Position numbers and translations under genes: made by a program. The notes beneath the pieces are model-generated. The model saw only the letters and a program-made list of their open reading frames with translations, ran no database searches and was not told the origin of the DNA. A stretch of DNA of 64,000 bases from an uncultured Pelagibacteraceae bacterium. GTDB lineage: Bacteria > Pseudomonadota > Alphaproteobacteria > Pelagibacterales > Pelagibacteraceae. This document shows positions 41,015 to 52,710 of this stretch, piece by piece. The stretch's first letter is position 1, and the number at the start of each line of letters is the position of its first letter. The stretch is from positions 1 through 64,000 of the forward strand of contig CABXEK010000002.1 of assembly GCA_902511185.1 (NCBI GenBank). Direction: 5' to 3'.

Positions 41015-41762
41015 TTTTTCAGATGGTGGAAAATATAATGCTAAAAATAAAGGAATTAAACATGGACTTGAAATGTTTAAATCAGGTGCCAATATAATTG
41101 ATGTAGGTGGTGAGTCCACTAGGCCAGGTTCTAAAATGGTAAATAAAAATCTTGAATGGAAAAGAATTCATAAAACCTTAAAATATATTTGTAGCAAGTT
41201 CCCTGTGTCATTAGATACACGAAAATCAGAAATTATGGAAAAAGGCATTAAGATTGGTGTTAAAGTTATCAATGATATTTCAGGATTAAACTTTGATCAA
41301 AAAACTAAAAATATTTTAAAAAAATACAAAATACCATTTGTGATTCATCATTCAAAAGGAACGCCTGAAAATATGCAAATTAAACCAAGTTATAAAAATG
41401 AGTTATTGGATATTTATGATTTTTTTGAAAAAAAGATTGAGTCATTAAGATCAGCTGGCATAAAACATAATAATATTATTATTGATCCAGGAATAGGATT
41501 TGGAAAAAATTTGAAACATAATATGAGCCTAATTAGCAATATTTCTATTTTTCATACACTTGGTTTTCCTATACTTGTGGGTAATTCAAGAAAAAGATTT
41601 ATTAAAGAGTTATCTGGAAACAACGATACGAAGAAACGAATTGGTGGAACTGTTGCTTCGTCAATTTATTTAATGACACAAGGAGTTCAAATTTTAAGAA
41701 TTCATGATGTTAATGAATTGCTTCAAGGATTAAAAGTCTTTAAAGAATTGATAAAAAACTAA
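40986..41762 (+). CDS. folP: dihydropteroate synthase (catalytic region)
   Basis: 'MGVLNLTPDSFSDGGKYN', 'IIDVGGESTRPGS', 'NDISGL', 'IIDPGIGFGK'. Confidence 0.93.
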   Translation: MGVLNLTPDSFSDGGKYNAKNKGIKHGLEMFKSGANIIDVGGESTRPGSKMVNKNLEWKRIHKTLKYICSKFPVSLDTRKSEIMEKGIKIGVKVINDISGLNFDQKTKNILKKYKIPFVIHHSKGTPENMQIKPSYKNELLDIYDFFEKKIESLRSAGIKHNNIIIDPGIGFGKNLKHNMSLISNISIFHTLGFPILVGNSRKRFIKELSGNNDTKKRIGGTVASSIYLMTQGVQILRIHDVNELLQGLKVFKELIKN

Positions 41763-43093
41763 TGGCAAAAAAATATTTTGGCACAGATGGAATAAGAGGA
41801 GCAATTAATAGCAAAAATATTAATGGTGACATGTTTTTTAAATTTGGTTTAGCGTCAGGCACATATTTCAAGTCACAAAAAAAAAAGAAGCAGACAGCAA
41901 TTATTGCAAAAGATACTAGATTATCTGGATATACTTTAGAACCAGCATTAGTCTCGGGACTCGCATCAGCTGGAATGCATGTTTATACGTTAGGACCATT
42001 GCCAACTAATGGCTTAGCTATGCTGACAAAAACGATGAAAGCAAATATGGGAATCATGATTACTGCTTCTCATAATCCACATTATGATAATGGATTAAAG
42101 TTATTTGGTCCTGATGGTATGAAATTATCAGATAAAATTGAAAAGAAAATTGAAAGTTTAATAGATAAAAAAATTTCAAAAAATTTATCAAACCCTGAGA
42201 AATTAGGAAGAGTAAAAAGATTAGAAACTGGAACAAAAGATTATATAAAAATTTTAAAAAATAATTTTCCAAAAGAATTTAATTTAAGAGGTTTAAGAAT
42301 TGTTATAGATTGTGCAAATGGAGCAGGTTACAAAGTAGGTCCACAATTACTTAAATCCCTTGGAGCAAAAGTAATTTCAATAGGTGTAAATCCCGATGGT
42401 CTCAATATTAATAAAAATTGTGGATCAACATTTCCAAATAAAATTAAGCTAGCTGTAAAGAAATATCGAGCACATATTGGTATTTCCCTGGATGGTGATG
42501 CTGATAGAATTATTATGTGCGATGAAAAAAGCAATATAATCGATGGTGATCAGATAATTGCATCTTTAGCAATAAGATGGAAAAATAAAAAAATGTTAAA
42601 AGGTGGTGTAGTTGGAACTCTAATGTCAAACTATGGTTTAGAAAAGTTTTTTAAATCTGAAAAGATAAAATTTATTAGAGCGAATGTAGGAGATAGGTAT
42701 GTTAAAGAAAAAATGCAAAAAAATAATTTTAATTTAGGTGGCGAACAATCTGGACATATTATATTAGGAAAATTTGCAACAACTGGAGATGGTTTGCTCG
42801 TTGCATTAGAAGTGCTTTATGCGATTAGAAAAGGAATGAAGGCTAGTAATTTTTTTAATAAATTTAAAAAAACACCTCAAATCTTAAATAATATTCAAGT
42901 AAAAGATAAAACGATAATTAAGAAACCAGAAATAAAAAAATCTATAAAAATTGTTGAAAAATTAATAAAAGGAAAAGGAAGAATATTGGTAAGGAAGTCA
43001 GGTACTGAGTCAAAAATAAGAGTTATGGGTGAAAGTCAAAATAAGGAACTTTTAAAAAAGTGTATTAATATCATCTCAAAAAAAATAAAATAA
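41762..43093 (+). CDS. glmM: phosphoglucosamine mutase
   Basis: 'KYFGTDGIRGAIN', 'GIMITASHNPHYDNGLKLF', 'GDADRIIMCDE'. Confidence 0.97.
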   Translation: MAKKYFGTDGIRGAINSKNINGDMFFKFGLASGTYFKSQKKKKQTAIIAKDTRLSGYTLEPALVSGLASAGMHVYTLGPLPTNGLAMLTKTMKANMGIMITASHNPHYDNGLKLFGPDGMKLSDKIEKKIESLIDKKISKNLSNPEKLGRVKRLETGTKDYIKILKNNFPKEFNLRGLRIVIDCANGAGYKVGPQLLKSLGAKVISIGVNPDGLNINKNCGSTFPNKIKLAVKKYRAHIGISLDGDADRIIMCDEKSNIIDGDQIIASLAIRWKNKKMLKGGVVGTLMSNYGLEKFFKSEKIKFIRANVGDRYVKEKMQKNNFNLGGEQSGHIILGKFATTGDGLLVALEVLYAIRKGMKASNFFNKFKKTPQILNNIQVKDKTIIKKPEIKKSIKIVEKLIKGKGRILVRKSGTESKIRVMGESQNKELLKKCINIISKKIK

Positions 43094-43094
43094 A

Positions 43095-43910
43095 TTGAAA
43101 CCTAGATCAAAAATATTAATTATAGCAGGCTCCGATTCATCTGGTGGAGCAGGAATTCAAGCTGACATTAAAACTGTTACAGCATTAGGCTCTTATGCAA
43201 TGACAGCAATCACGGCTGTAACTTCACAAAATACTACAGGAGTCAAATCCATAGTTGCGATTGATCCTAAAGAAATTTTAAATCAAATTATATTTACATC
43301 AAATGACATTAATCCTGATGCAATCAAAATTGGAATGCTGCATTCTTCTAAGGTCATAGAGATTGTGATCAAATCTTTAGATAAAATTAAAGTAAAAAAG
43401 ATAATACTTGACCCAGTAATGGTTGCCAAAGGTGGAGCTAAATTAATAGACAATAAAGCAATTAAATTGCTTAAAAATGAATTAATAAAAAGAGTTACTT
43501 TGATTACTCCTAATATTCCTGAAGCTGAAATTTTAACAAAAACTAAAATTAAAAGTAAAGAGGATATGATTTTTGCTGCAAATAAATTATTAGAAGTTGG
43601 TGCAAAAAACGTCTTAATTAAGGGTGGGCATTTAAAGTCTAAAACAGTTCAAGATATATTTGTTACAAATTCTGACATAAAAATCTTTAATAGTTATAGA
43701 CACAAAACAAAAAATACTCACGGGACAGGATGTACTTTATCTAGTGCAATAGCTACCTTTGTATCATGTGGAAAACCTATAAAGAAATCTTGTGAGCTTG
43801 GAATTAAATATGTAAATTCTGGCATTAAAACAAACCCAAACTATGGAAAAGGTCATGGTCCAATTAACCACCTGAATACAATATTTATAGATAGAAAATT
43901 TAAATTATGA
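43095..43910 (+). CDS. thiD: hydroxymethylpyrimidine/phosphomethylpyrimidine kinase
   Basis: TTG start; '[41 protein letters not shown]', '[15 protein letters not shown]'. Confidence 0.95.
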   Translation: MKPRSKILIIAGSDSSGGAGIQADIKTVTALGSYAMTAITAVTSQNTTGVKSIVAIDPKEILNQIIFTSNDINPDAIKIGMLHSSKVIEIVIKSLDKIKVKKIILDPVMVAKGGAKLIDNKAIKLLKNELIKRVTLITPNIPEAEILTKTKIKSKEDMIFAANKLLEVGAKNVLIKGGHLKSKTVQDIFVTNSDIKIFNSYRHKTKNTHGTGCTLSSAIATFVSCGKPIKKSCELGIKYVNSGIKTNPNYGKGHGPINHLNTIFIDRKFKL

Positions 43911-45199
43911 AAAATATAGTTGTAGTTGGATCTCAGTGGGGTGATGAGGGAAAAGGAAAAATTGTTGATTGGCTTTCAGAGCAAGCTGATATTGTAATTA
44001 GATTTCAAGGTGGTCATAATGCTGGCCATACATTAGTTATAGATGGTGTTACATATAAATTAAGATTGTTACCATCAGGCATTGTAAGGAAAAATAAAAT
44101 TTCAATTATTGGAAATGGTGTTGTGGTTGATCCCTGGGCCTTACTTGATGAAATTGAAGAAATAAAATCAAAAGGTGTTGATGTAAATATGGACAATTTT
44201 ATTATTTCTGAAGCTGCAAACTTAATATTACCATTTCATAGGGAAATGGATGAGATTAGGGAAGATGCTGCTGGCAAAGGTAAAATTGGTACAACTAGAA
44301 GAGGGATTGGTCCTGCATATGAAGATAAAGTTGGAAGAAGATCAATTCGAGTAATGGATTTAAGATCTGAAAAAAATTTAGATCAAAGATTAGAGGCTGT
44401 TCTTGTTCATCACAATGCAATTAGAAAAGGCTTAGGTAAAAAAGTTTTTGAAAAACAGCAATTAAAATCTGATTTATTAAAAATTGCTCCCGAAATATTA
44501 AAGTTTTCACAACCAGTTTGGCTCAAAATCGATGAATTTAAAAAACAAAAAAAGAAAATTTTATTTGAAGGTGCTCAAGGAATTTTGTTAGATGTAGATC
44601 ATGGCACTTACCCCTATGTAACTTCATCTAATACAGTTGCATCAAGTGCTGCAACAGGCACTGGATGTGGTCCAAATTCAATAAATTATGTTTTAGGTAT
44701 TACTAAAGCTTATACCACAAGAGTTGGCGAAGGTCCTTTTCCAACAGAGTTAACTGATGATATCGGAGAACAGTTAGGTACACGAGGTAAAGAATTTGGA
44801 ACAGTGACTAGTAGAAAGAGAAGATGTGGTTGGTTTGACGGAGTTCTTGTTAGACAAACAATAAAAATTTCAGGAATAGATGGGATAGCGCTTACCAAAT
44901 TAGACGTTCTTGATGCACTAGATGAAATTAAGATGTGTATTGAGTATGAGCTTGATGGTAAAAAAATAGATTATTTGCCTGCAGCAGTTGAGGATCAACT
45001 AAAAATTAAACCCGTCTATAAAACATTCCCAGGATGGAAAACTTCTACCAATGGAATAAAGAATATGGAATCGTTGCCTGAAAATGCTAAAAAATATATC
45101 TATGCTGTAGAAGATTTTATAGGTGCAAAAGTATCTAGTGTGTCTACTAGCCCTGAAAGAGATGACACCATTTTAGTTGAGAATCCTTTTGATATTTAA
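43907..45199 (+). CDS. purA: adenylosuccinate synthetase
   Basis: '[40 protein letters not shown]'. Confidence 0.98.
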   Translation: MKNIVVVGSQWGDEGKGKIVDWLSEQADIVIRFQGGHNAGHTLVIDGVTYKLRLLPSGIVRKNKISIIGNGVVVDPWALLDEIEEIKSKGVDVNMDNFIISEAANLILPFHREMDEIREDAAGKGKIGTTRRGIGPAYEDKVGRRSIRVMDLRSEKNLDQRLEAVLVHHNAIRKGLGKKVFEKQQLKSDLLKIAPEILKFSQPVWLKIDEFKKQKKKILFEGAQGILLDVDHGTYPYVTSSNTVASSAATGTGCGPNSINYVLGITKAYTTRVGEGPFPTELTDDIGEQLGTRGKEFGTVTSRKRRCGWFDGVLVRQTIKISGIDGIALTKLDVLDALDEIKMCIEYELDGKKIDYLPAAVEDQLKIKPVYKTFPGWKTSTNGIKNMESLPENAKKYIYAVEDFIGAKVSSVSTSPERDDTILVENPFDI

Positions 45200-46089
45200 T
45201 TAACAGGTAACAAATTTTTTGATTTTGCTAAAAGAAGCATATGCTTTTGTAGTTTTTCAAAGCCTTTATTTTCTATCTGTCTAACTCTTTCTCTGCTAAT
45301 TTTGTACTTCTTACTTAAATCTTCTAAAGTTGTTGGGTTATCATTTAATCTTCTAGAGTATAAAATTTCTCTTTCTCTATCGTTTAGAACTTTAATTGAA
45401 TTTTTTAATAAATCTTTTCTTTGTTCCAATTCCTCTTGATGAGCAAATTTTAAATCATGGTCTAATTCTTTATCAACCAACCAATCTTGCCATTCGTCTC
45501 CATCTTCACCAACTTGAGCATTTAATGAAAACTCTTTTCCCGAAAGTCTTCTATTCATAGAAACAACTTCCTCTTTGCTAACATCCAATTTGCTAGCTAT
45601 TTCATTTACATGTTCGTCTCTTAAATCACCTTCTGTTTGGGGTGCAATTTGATTTTTTATTTTTTTAAGATTAAAAAATAATTTCTTTTGTGCTGTCGTT
45701 GTCCCAATTTTTACTAAACTCCACGATCTTAATATGTATTCTTGAATAGATGCTTTAATCCACCACATTGCATAAGTAGCTAACCTAAACCCTTTCTCTG
45801 GTTCAAATTTTTTAACTGCTTGCATAAGACCAACATTACCTTCAGAGATCATCTCATTTACAGGTAAGCCATAACCCTTGTATCCCATCGCAATTTTAGC
45901 AACTAATCTTAAGTGACTTGTAACCAATTTTTCTGCAGCTTTAATATTTCCAGTAGTTTTCCAATTTTTAGCTAGCATATACTCTTCTTCCGCTGCAAGC
46001 ATTGGAAATTTTTTAATCTGATCAAGGTATGCAGAGAGACCTCCTTCATTTGATAGGACTGGTAGGTTTTTATTAAATGTTGCGCTCAT
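45196..46089 (-). CDS. rpoH: RNA polymerase sigma-32 factor
   Basis: '[38 protein letters not shown]' diagnostic RpoH region 2.4/RpoH box. Confidence 0.96.
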   Translation of the reverse strand: MSATFNKNLPVLSNEGGLSAYLDQIKKFPMLAAEEEYMLAKNWKTTGNIKAAEKLVTSHLRLVAKIAMGYKGYGLPVNEMISEGNVGLMQAVKKFEPEKGFRLATYAMWWIKASIQEYILRSWSLVKIGTTTAQKKLFFNLKKIKNQIAPQTEGDLRDEHVNEIASKLDVSKEEVVSMNRRLSGKEFSLNAQVGEDGDEWQDWLVDKELDHDLKFAHQEELEQRKDLLKNSIKVLNDREREILYSRRLNDNPTTLEDLSKKYKISRERVRQIENKGFEKLQKHMLLLAKSKNLLPVN

Positions 46090-46130
46090 GACTATATTTA
46101 TTTAGTTAACTATCCTAAATTATCAATGAT

Positions 46131-47111
46131 TTATTCGTTAGTATTTCTTAGCATTTTTAATAAATTATTTAGTTCTTGTGGTAAAATTGAGGAAAAAATC
46201 ATTTCTTCATTAGTTTTAGGATGAATGAAACCCAGAGTTTTTGCATGTAAAAATTGTCTATTTAATTTGGAGATTAAATTTTCTAATCTCATGTCAATAT
46301 TTTTTAATTTCTTATATTTTTTTTTATATTTATCATCTCCAACAATACTATTTCCCTTATGAGTCATGTGAACACGAATTTGATGAGTTCTTCCAGTTTC
46401 TAATTTACATTCAACCAAACTTAATGTGGGTGTTTTATCATTTTCAAAAATTTCTATAGTTTTATAATTGGTTATTGCATGTTTACCTTTAGAGCGGCTA
46501 ACTTCCATTAATTGTCTATTCTTTGAGCTTCGAGTTATAAAAGTATCAATTTTGCCAGATGACGGCCTTAGTTTGCCCCAAATTAGAAGTTGGTACACTC
46601 TTATAATTGTGTGATCACTAAATTGTTTTGATAAATTATCGTGACTTTCATTATTTTTTGCAATGACCACTAAACCAGATGTATTTTTATCAATTCTATG
46701 TACTATTCCAGGTCTTAGCTCATCTCCGACAGTTGAAAGGGAGTCCTTGTTATAATGAATTAAGGCATTAACTATTGTTTTGTCATAATTTCCAGCTCCT
46801 GGATGCATAATTATTCCAGCTGGTTTATTTATTACCAATAAATCTTCATCTTCATAAATTATTTCTAGTTTAAAGTCATAGGGTTTTAGAGAGGCTTCTT
46901 CAGGCTCTGGAATATTAAGGCTTAATTCGTCACCAGTTAAAACTTTTTTTGAAGGACTTTTAATAATTTCATCATTTAATTTTAGTTTTTCTTTTATGAT
47001 TAGGTTTTTAATTCTTGTTCTACTAATCAACTTCTCTCTTTTGTTGATTAATACATCAACTCTTAGATTATTTTCATTCTCATCAACTATAATATTAATG
47101 TTTTTTTCCAT
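46131..47111 (-). CDS. rluD: RluA/RluD family 23S rRNA pseudouridine synthase
   Basis: 'LLVINKPAGIIMHPGAGN', 'GIVHRIDKNTSGLVVIAKN', 'ETGRTHQIRVHMTHKGNSIVGDDKY'. Confidence 0.93.
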   Translation of the reverse strand: MEKNINIIVDENENNLRVDVLINKREKLISRTRIKNLIIKEKLKLNDEIIKSPSKKVLTGDELSLNIPEPEEASLKPYDFKLEIIYEDEDLLVINKPAGIIMHPGAGNYDKTIVNALIHYNKDSLSTVGDELRPGIVHRIDKNTSGLVVIAKNNESHDNLSKQFSDHTIIRVYQLLIWGKLRPSSGKIDTFITRSSKNRQLMEVSRSKGKHAITNYKTIEIFENDKTPTLSLVECKLETGRTHQIRVHMTHKGNSIVGDDKYKKKYKKLKNIDMRLENLISKLNRQFLHAKTLGFIHPKTNEEMIFSSILPQELNNLLKMLRNTNE

Positions 47112-47134
47112 AAAATGTAATATTAATACTAAAT

Positions 47135-47211
47135 GCGCTTGTAGCTCAACTGGATAGAGCGCCTGACTTCGGATCAGGAGGTTCTGGGTTCGACTCCTAG
47201 CAGGCGCACCA
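47135..47211 (+). tRNA. tRNA-Arg (TCG)
   Basis: gcgcttgtagctcaactggatagagcgcctgacttcggatcaggaggttctgggttcgactcctagcaggcgcacca; 7-nt loop CTTCGGA, encoded CCA. Confidence 0.95.
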
Positions 47212-47213
47212 AT

Positions 47214-48005
47214 TTATTCACCAATATTAATTAAAGTACCTTTCTCTCTAGCTTTATCAAAAGAATAATAAAATACTGATATTGATACAATTAGATAAGT
47301 GGCGTTCAAATAAAAAGCTTGTAGAATGTTTTCATAGTTAACAGACTGATTTACCAAGATATTTCTTGTTTCTTCAAAGATATAAACTAACGGAAGAGCA
47401 TAAGCTATAGATTGAAAAATTTCTGGTAGAGTTTCAACCGGGTAATAGATGCATCCAAAGGGTGCCAGCAAAAACATAGTTGACCATGCAATATTTTCAA
47501 AAGATGGACCAAATCTTAACAATCCTGCAGAAACAAACAAACCTAAGGTTATTCCAAAAACATATAAACTTAAAAAAAGAAATGCTAGAGGCAAACCTAA
47601 ATCTAATAGAGAAATTCCAAATATAGGAGATGTTAATAGTATTGCTGGAACCAAACCAATTAAAGCTCTAATCAAAGCAGTAAAAACAAGTGATATAATA
47701 ATTTCGCTTATTTTCATTGGAGCAATAAACAAGTTAGTAAAATTTCTACTCCAAATTTCCTCTAAAAATAGCATGTTAAACCCAATACTGGTTCTAAATA
47801 AAAAATCATATAGAATTGCACAAGAAAGTATGACTCCTACAGCACCATTATAATAGGTGCTATGATCAGCAAAAAAATTTGAAATAAAGCCCCAAAGTGT
47901 AATTTGAATTGATGGCCAATAAATTAAATCTAAAATTCTTGGAAATGATCTTGTGATTAAATAAAAGTGTCTTAAAAAAAGACCATATATTCTAGTTATA
48001 TTCAT
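47214..48005 (-). CDS. ABC-2 type exporter permease
   Basis: Polytopic; overlaps ABC ATPase; 'LIYWPSIQITLWGFI', 'APFGCIYYPVETLPEIFQSIAYALPLVYIFEETR'. Confidence 0.88.
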   Translation of the reverse strand: MNITRIYGLFLRHFYLITRSFPRILDLIYWPSIQITLWGFISNFFADHSTYYNGAVGVILSCAILYDFLFRTSIGFNMLFLEEIWSRNFTNLFIAPMKISEIIISLVFTALIRALIGLVPAILLTSPIFGISLLDLGLPLAFLFLSLYVFGITLGLFVSAGLLRFGPSFENIAWSTMFLLAPFGCIYYPVETLPEIFQSIAYALPLVYIFEETRNILVNQSVNYENILQAFYLNATYLIVSISVFYYSFDKAREKGTLINIGE

Positions 48006-48729
48006 ATTTATTTCTCACAAGTTCTAAAAAAACTTCTTCTAAATTTTTTCTTCCATGTTTTTTTATTAAATGATCAGGGGTTCCACTATCTACTATTTGG
48101 CCACCTTTCATCATTAAAACAGAATTACATAGCCTCTTAACCTCATCCATGTTATGTGAAGCAAGCAATACTGATATTTTATTTTCTTTTTTATAATTTT
48201 CTAAAAAAGTTCTAACAAAATCTCCAGTCTCAGGATCTAAAGACGCAGTAGGTTCATCAAGCAAAAGTACAGAGGGATTATTAATTAATGCTTTCGCTAA
48301 ACTCACTCTATTTTTTTGCCCTGAAGAAAGTTCTCCTGTAACATTATCTAATAGTTTATCTAATCTTAATTTGTTGGATAAATAATCAATTTGTTCATTT
48401 AAGTTGTTTACATTATATAATTTTCCGTAGACCACTAAATTTTGTCTTACTGTGAGTTTTTTTGGTAATTCTATATATGGAGAAATAAAATTCATTTTGT
48501 GAAGCAGAGAAATCTTATTTTTTTCTATATCCATTCCATTAATTAATACTTGTCCATTGGTTGGCTTTAACAAGCCTAGCATCATTCCAATTGTAGTCGT
48601 TTTTCCACATCCATTTGGCCCTAATAAACCAACAATTTCATTTTCGTTAATTTTAAAGTTAATATCATTTACAGCTTGTTTTGAATTATAACTTTTTGAT
48701 AAATTAATTACTTCAATTGAATTAGACAT
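47992..48729 (-). CDS. ABC transporter ATP-binding protein
   Basis: Walker A 'GLLGPNGCGKTTTIGMM', 'LSSGQKNRVSLAKAL', 'LLLDEPTASLDPE'. Confidence 0.95.
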   Translation of the reverse strand: MSNSIEVINLSKSYNSKQAVNDINFKINENEIVGLLGPNGCGKTTTIGMMLGLLKPTNGQVLINGMDIEKNKISLLHKMNFISPYIELPKKLTVRQNLVVYGKLYNVNNLNEQIDYLSNKLRLDKLLDNVTGELSSGQKNRVSLAKALINNPSVLLLDEPTASLDPETGDFVRTFLENYKKENKISVLLASHNMDEVKRLCNSVLMMKGGQIVDSGTPDHLIKKHGRKNLEEVFLELVRNKYEYN

Positions 48730-49662
48730 TTAATATTTCGAGGCTCTATTCAATCTATCATTTATTGTTTTGCCAATGCCTTTGTTTTGAATTTTTTCAA
48801 CTGCAATCATTTTATAACCTTCTTTTTTAATTTTTCTTAATAATGAGTATAAATTTTTAGCAGATTGTTGAAGATTATTATTTTTACTTAAATAGTAATA
48901 ATTTTTAAACTTAGCTTTTCTTTTTTTTACTAATACAAAAGCTTCATCTTTTTTTGGTTTTTTAGCATTTATTCTTAATGGAATACCAGGAGAGTAATGT
49001 AATGGAAATTGACCAGGTGCAATTTTCTTTTTTGAATTAGTTTTTATTAAAACTTTTTTTTTTAATATTTTTTCTATTTTTGAAACATCCAATCCTCCAT
49101 ATCTAAGCAATGTTGGTTTTCCTAAAAGATTTATAATTGTTGACTCTAAACCAATCTCACATTTGCCCCCGTCTAAGACAAATTTAATTTTTGATCCAAA
49201 CTCTTCAATAACGTCAGACGCCTTAACTGAGCTTAATTTACTTGAAATATTTGCACTCGGGGCAGCTAATGGATATTCCAGGCTTTTGAGTAGTTTTCTA
49301 AATAAAGAATGTTTTGGAAAACGAATAGCAATGCTGTTTCGTTTATTTGTTACAAATTTAGAAATTTTAGAGTTTTTTTTTAATTTTAAAATAAATGTAA
49401 TCGGTCCAGGAGAGAACTTATTATATAGCTTAATAAAATTATCATTAATATGACAATCATCTTTAAGCTTGTCGATATCTGAATAATGAACAATTAAAGG
49501 ATTATTCATAGGTCTTTTTTTCAATCTGAATATCTTTTTTACTGATGTATTTGAATAAGCATTTCCAGCTAATCCATAGACAGTTTCGGTAGGTACAGCC
49601 ACACAATGATTTTTATCTAAATATTTCTTAGCTTTTTTGATATTTGATTGAATAGATTTCAT
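48730..49662 (-). CDS. tsaC: L-threonylcarbamoyladenylate synthase (Sua5/YwlC)
   Basis: 'CVAVPTETVYGLAGNAYSNTSVKKIFRLKKRPMNNPLIVH', 'APSANISSKLSSV', C-term Sua5 domain. Confidence 0.93.
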   Translation of the reverse strand: MKSIQSNIKKAKKYLDKNHCVAVPTETVYGLAGNAYSNTSVKKIFRLKKRPMNNPLIVHYSDIDKLKDDCHINDNFIKLYNKFSPGPITFILKLKKNSKISKFVTNKRNSIAIRFPKHSLFRKLLKSLEYPLAAPSANISSKLSSVKASDVIEEFGSKIKFVLDGGKCEIGLESTIINLLGKPTLLRYGGLDVSKIEKILKKKVLIKTNSKKKIAPGQFPLHYSPGIPLRINAKKPKKDEAFVLVKKRKAKFKNYYYLSKNNNLQQSAKNLYSLLRKIKKEGYKMIAVEKIQNKGIGKTINDRLNRASKY

Positions 49663-49682
49663 GTATTAATAATTATTATTAT

Positions 49683-49919
49683 ATGAAAGATAAAAATTTA
49701 CTACCTGATAATGATACAAGTTCAATAGAGGAGCTAACTGATCAAGCAAATCAAATAATAGAGTCTTTGGAAAATGAAAAAGATCTAAATAATTCTGTTG
49801 AAAACTATCAAGAATTATTGAGGTTAAACAATATTATTGAAAAAAAATTTCATAAAAGCTTTAGATCTATTGGTGAAGAAACTAATAAAAAAATTAAAGA
49901 AATCATTAAAAAAAAATGA
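49683..49919 (+). CDS. xseB: exodeoxyribonuclease VII small subunit
   Basis: 78 aa 'SIEELTDQANQIIESLENEKDLNNSVENYQELLRLNNI'; upstream of ispA-dxs. Confidence 0.78.
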   Translation: MKDKNLLPDNDTSSIEELTDQANQIIESLENEKDLNNSVENYQELLRLNNIIEKKFHKSFRSIGEETNKKIKEIIKKK

Positions 49920-50788
49920 AAACCAAGCTTAATAGGATTGCAAAAGACACAAACATCTTTCTAAAAAAATTTTTAAACAAACAAAATAATTCTAAATTAA
50001 TTCCAGCCATGAAGTATGGGTTATTTCCAGGTGGAAAAAAAATTAGATCTAAAATTTTGATTGATATTGGTTCATTACTAGCAATAGATTATAAAACATT
50101 AATTGCTATCGGAGCCTCTGTGGAATGTATTCATGCTTATTCCCTAATTCATGATGATTTACCATGCATGGATAACGATAAAATTAGAAGAGGAAAACCA
50201 TCTACGCACATTAAGTTTGGAGAGTCCACAGCAGTCCTTGCAGGAAATTCATTACTTACAATGGCATTTGAAATTTTAGCAAGTCCTGCTTTAAAAATAA
50301 GTGAAAAAATTAAGATTAATTTAATAAAGAAACTATCTGAATGCTCAGGTCATTTAGGTATAGCGGGTGGTCAATATTTAGATCTAAGTTATGAAAAAAA
50401 AAAGATAACTAAAAATAAAATTATAGAAATGGAAATAAAAAAAACAGGAAAATTATTTAGTTTTTGTTGTGCTGCTCCTGCAATTATTAAGAAAAAAAAT
50501 ATCAAAGAAGTAAAATTTTTTGAAAATATTGGTTCAGATATAGGTTTATTATTTCAAATAGCTGATGACTTGATTGATTTTAAAGGTAGCTCTAAAATAG
50601 CTGGAAAAAAAACAGGAAAAGATCAAAAAAAAGGTAAAGCTACATTAATAAGTTTGCTAGGCTATATGAATGCAATTAAATATTGTGATAGAATTATTTT
50701 AAAAACAAATAAAAATTTAAAGAAATACGGTACAAGTTCTGAATATATAAAAGAAACATTGAATTATATTTTGTATAGAGACAAGTAA
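49916..50788 (+). CDS. ispA: farnesyl diphosphate synthase
   Basis: '[14 protein letters not shown]', '[24 protein letters not shown]', '[11 protein letters not shown]'. Confidence 0.95.
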   Translation: MKTKLNRIAKDTNIFLKKFLNKQNNSKLIPAMKYGLFPGGKKIRSKILIDIGSLLAIDYKTLIAIGASVECIHAYSLIHDDLPCMDNDKIRRGKPSTHIKFGESTAVLAGNSLLTMAFEILASPALKISEKIKINLIKKLSECSGHLGIAGGQYLDLSYEKKKITKNKIIEMEIKKTGKLFSFCCAAPAIIKKKNIKEVKFFENIGSDIGLLFQIADDLIDFKGSSKIAGKKTGKDQKKGKATLISLLGYMNAIKYCDRIILKTNKNLKKYGTSSEYIKETLNYILYRDK

Positions 50789-52701
50789 TGATAAATTATA
50801 AATTTTTAAATGATATAAATTTTCCATCTGATTTGAGAAAGTTATCAGAAGATGATTTGCAAAAAGTTTCAGATGAAGTTAGAGAAGAAATGATTAGTGC
50901 AGTTTCTGAAACTGGAGGACATTTAGGTGCAGGTTTAGGAGTAGTAGAGCTATCAGTTGCTCTTCATTATGTTTTTGACACACCTAATGATAAATTGATC
51001 TGGGATGTAGGACATCAATCTTATCCACATAAAATTCTAACTGGAAGAAAAAATAAGATTAAATCTTTAAGACAAGGAAATGGTTTATCAGGATTTACAA
51101 AAAGATCAGAAAGTGAATACGATCCTTTTGGTGCTGCTCATAGCTCAACATCTATATCTTCAGCACTAGGGATTGCTGAAGCAAATAAATTAGCAAATAA
51201 ATCATCCAATGTGATAGCAGTAATTGGTGATGGCGCAATCAGTGCAGGAATGGCTTATGAAGCAATGAATAATGCTGGAGCATCAAAAACAAAAATGATT
51301 GTTATTTTGAATGATAACGATATGTCAATTGCAAAACCAGTAGGTGCTATGAGAACTTATCTAGCAAAGTTATTAACAGGAAAAATTTATTTTAGTCTAA
51401 GAGAAACTATTAAATTAATAATGTCTTCGTTTTCAAAACGATTTAGTGCAAAAGCTGGTAAAGCTGAAGATTTTTTAAGATCAGCTGTAACAGGAGGGAC
51501 ATTGTTTAGTTCATTAGGTTTTTATTATGCAGGTCCAATTGATGGTCATGACTTAAATAGTCTTGTTCCTATTCTTAAAAACGCAAGGGACTCTAAACAC
51601 GAAGGACCAATTATGATCCATATAAAAACACAAAAAGGTAAAGGCTATTCTTATGCAGAAAAAGCATCTGATCATTACCATGGTGTTTCAAAATTCAATG
51701 TAAAAACAGGAGAACAAGTTAAAAGTGGAAGCAATCTTCCAGCCTATACAAAAGTATTTGCAAATACGTTGGTTAAACATGCTCAAAAAGATAGTAAAAT
51801 TGTTGGGATAACAGCTGCAATGCCAGGGGGCACAGGAATGGACATTTTTGGAAAAGAATTTCCTAAAAGAATGTTTGACGTAGGAATAGCCGAACAACAT
51901 GCAGTAACTTTTGCTGCTGGACTAGCTACAGAGGGCTATAAACCTTATGCAGCAATTTATTCAACTTTTTTACAAAGAGCTTATGATCAGGTTGTTCATG
52001 ATGTAGCTATTCAAAGTTTACCTGTAAGGTTTGCAATAGATAGAGCGGGTCTAGTAGGTGCAGACGGATCAACACATGCTGGCTCATTTGATATTACATA
52101 TTTAACAACTTTGCCTAATTTTATTGTGATGGCAGCAAGCGATGAAGTTGAGTTGGTAAAAATGATTAATACATCTGTGGATATTAACGATAAACCGAGT
52201 GCAATCAGGTATCCTAGAGGAACAGGGTTGGGTCTTGATCTACCTTCAATTGAGGAAAAGATTGAAATAGGCAAAGGAAAAATAATTCAAGAAGGAAATC
52301 AAGTCTGCCTTTTAAGTCTGGGTACTAGGCTTGAAGAGTGCAAATTAGCAGTTGAGGAATTAAAGAATAAAGGTGTATCAGTAACAATTGTTGATGCAAG
52401 ATTTGCTAAACCTTTAGACCAAGAACTTATTTTAAAATGTGCCAGACAACATGAAGTAATGATCACCATTGAAGAAGGATCAATAGGTGGTTTTGGTTCT
52501 CATGTTAAAAATTTATTAGCTGAGAAAGGAATATTTGACAAAGGATTGAAGTTTAGAGCAATGACACTACCTGATACTTTTATTGAACAAGATAATCCTA
52601 AGAAAATGTATGACGTTGCTGGGTTAAATGCTTCACAAATTTCAAAGAAAGTTTTAGATATTTTTTTTACAAAAGACTCAATTAAGGTAGTTAAAAATTA
52701 A
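50788..52701 (+). CDS. dxs: 1-deoxy-D-xylulose-5-phosphate synthase
   Basis: '[21 protein letters not shown]', '[18 protein letters not shown]', '[19 protein letters not shown]'. Confidence 0.98.
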   Translation: MINYKFLNDINFPSDLRKLSEDDLQKVSDEVREEMISAVSETGGHLGAGLGVVELSVALHYVFDTPNDKLIWDVGHQSYPHKILTGRKNKIKSLRQGNGLSGFTKRSESEYDPFGAAHSSTSISSALGIAEANKLANKSSNVIAVIGDGAISAGMAYEAMNNAGASKTKMIVILNDNDMSIAKPVGAMRTYLAKLLTGKIYFSLRETIKLIMSSFSKRFSAKAGKAEDFLRSAVTGGTLFSSLGFYYAGPIDGHDLNSLVPILKNARDSKHEGPIMIHIKTQKGKGYSYAEKASDHYHGVSKFNVKTGEQVKSGSNLPAYTKVFANTLVKHAQKDSKIVGITAAMPGGTGMDIFGKEFPKRMFDVGIAEQHAVTFAAGLATEGYKPYAAIYSTFLQRAYDQVVHDVAIQSLPVRFAIDRAGLVGADGSTHAGSFDITYLTTLPNFIVMAASDEVELVKMINTSVDINDKPSAIRYPRGTGLGLDLPSIEEKIEIGKGKIIQEGNQVCLLSLGTRLEECKLAVEELKNKGVSVTIVDARFAKPLDQELILKCARQHEVMITIEEGSIGGFGSHVKNLLAEKGIFDKGLKFRAMTLPDTFIEQDNPKKMYDVAGLNASQISKKVLDIFFTKDSIKVVKN

Positions 52702-52710
52702 AAAATAGTT

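Noticed and set aside
47449-47853. 134-aa plus-strand ORF
   Set aside because: Antisense to the ABC-2 permease; shadow frame.
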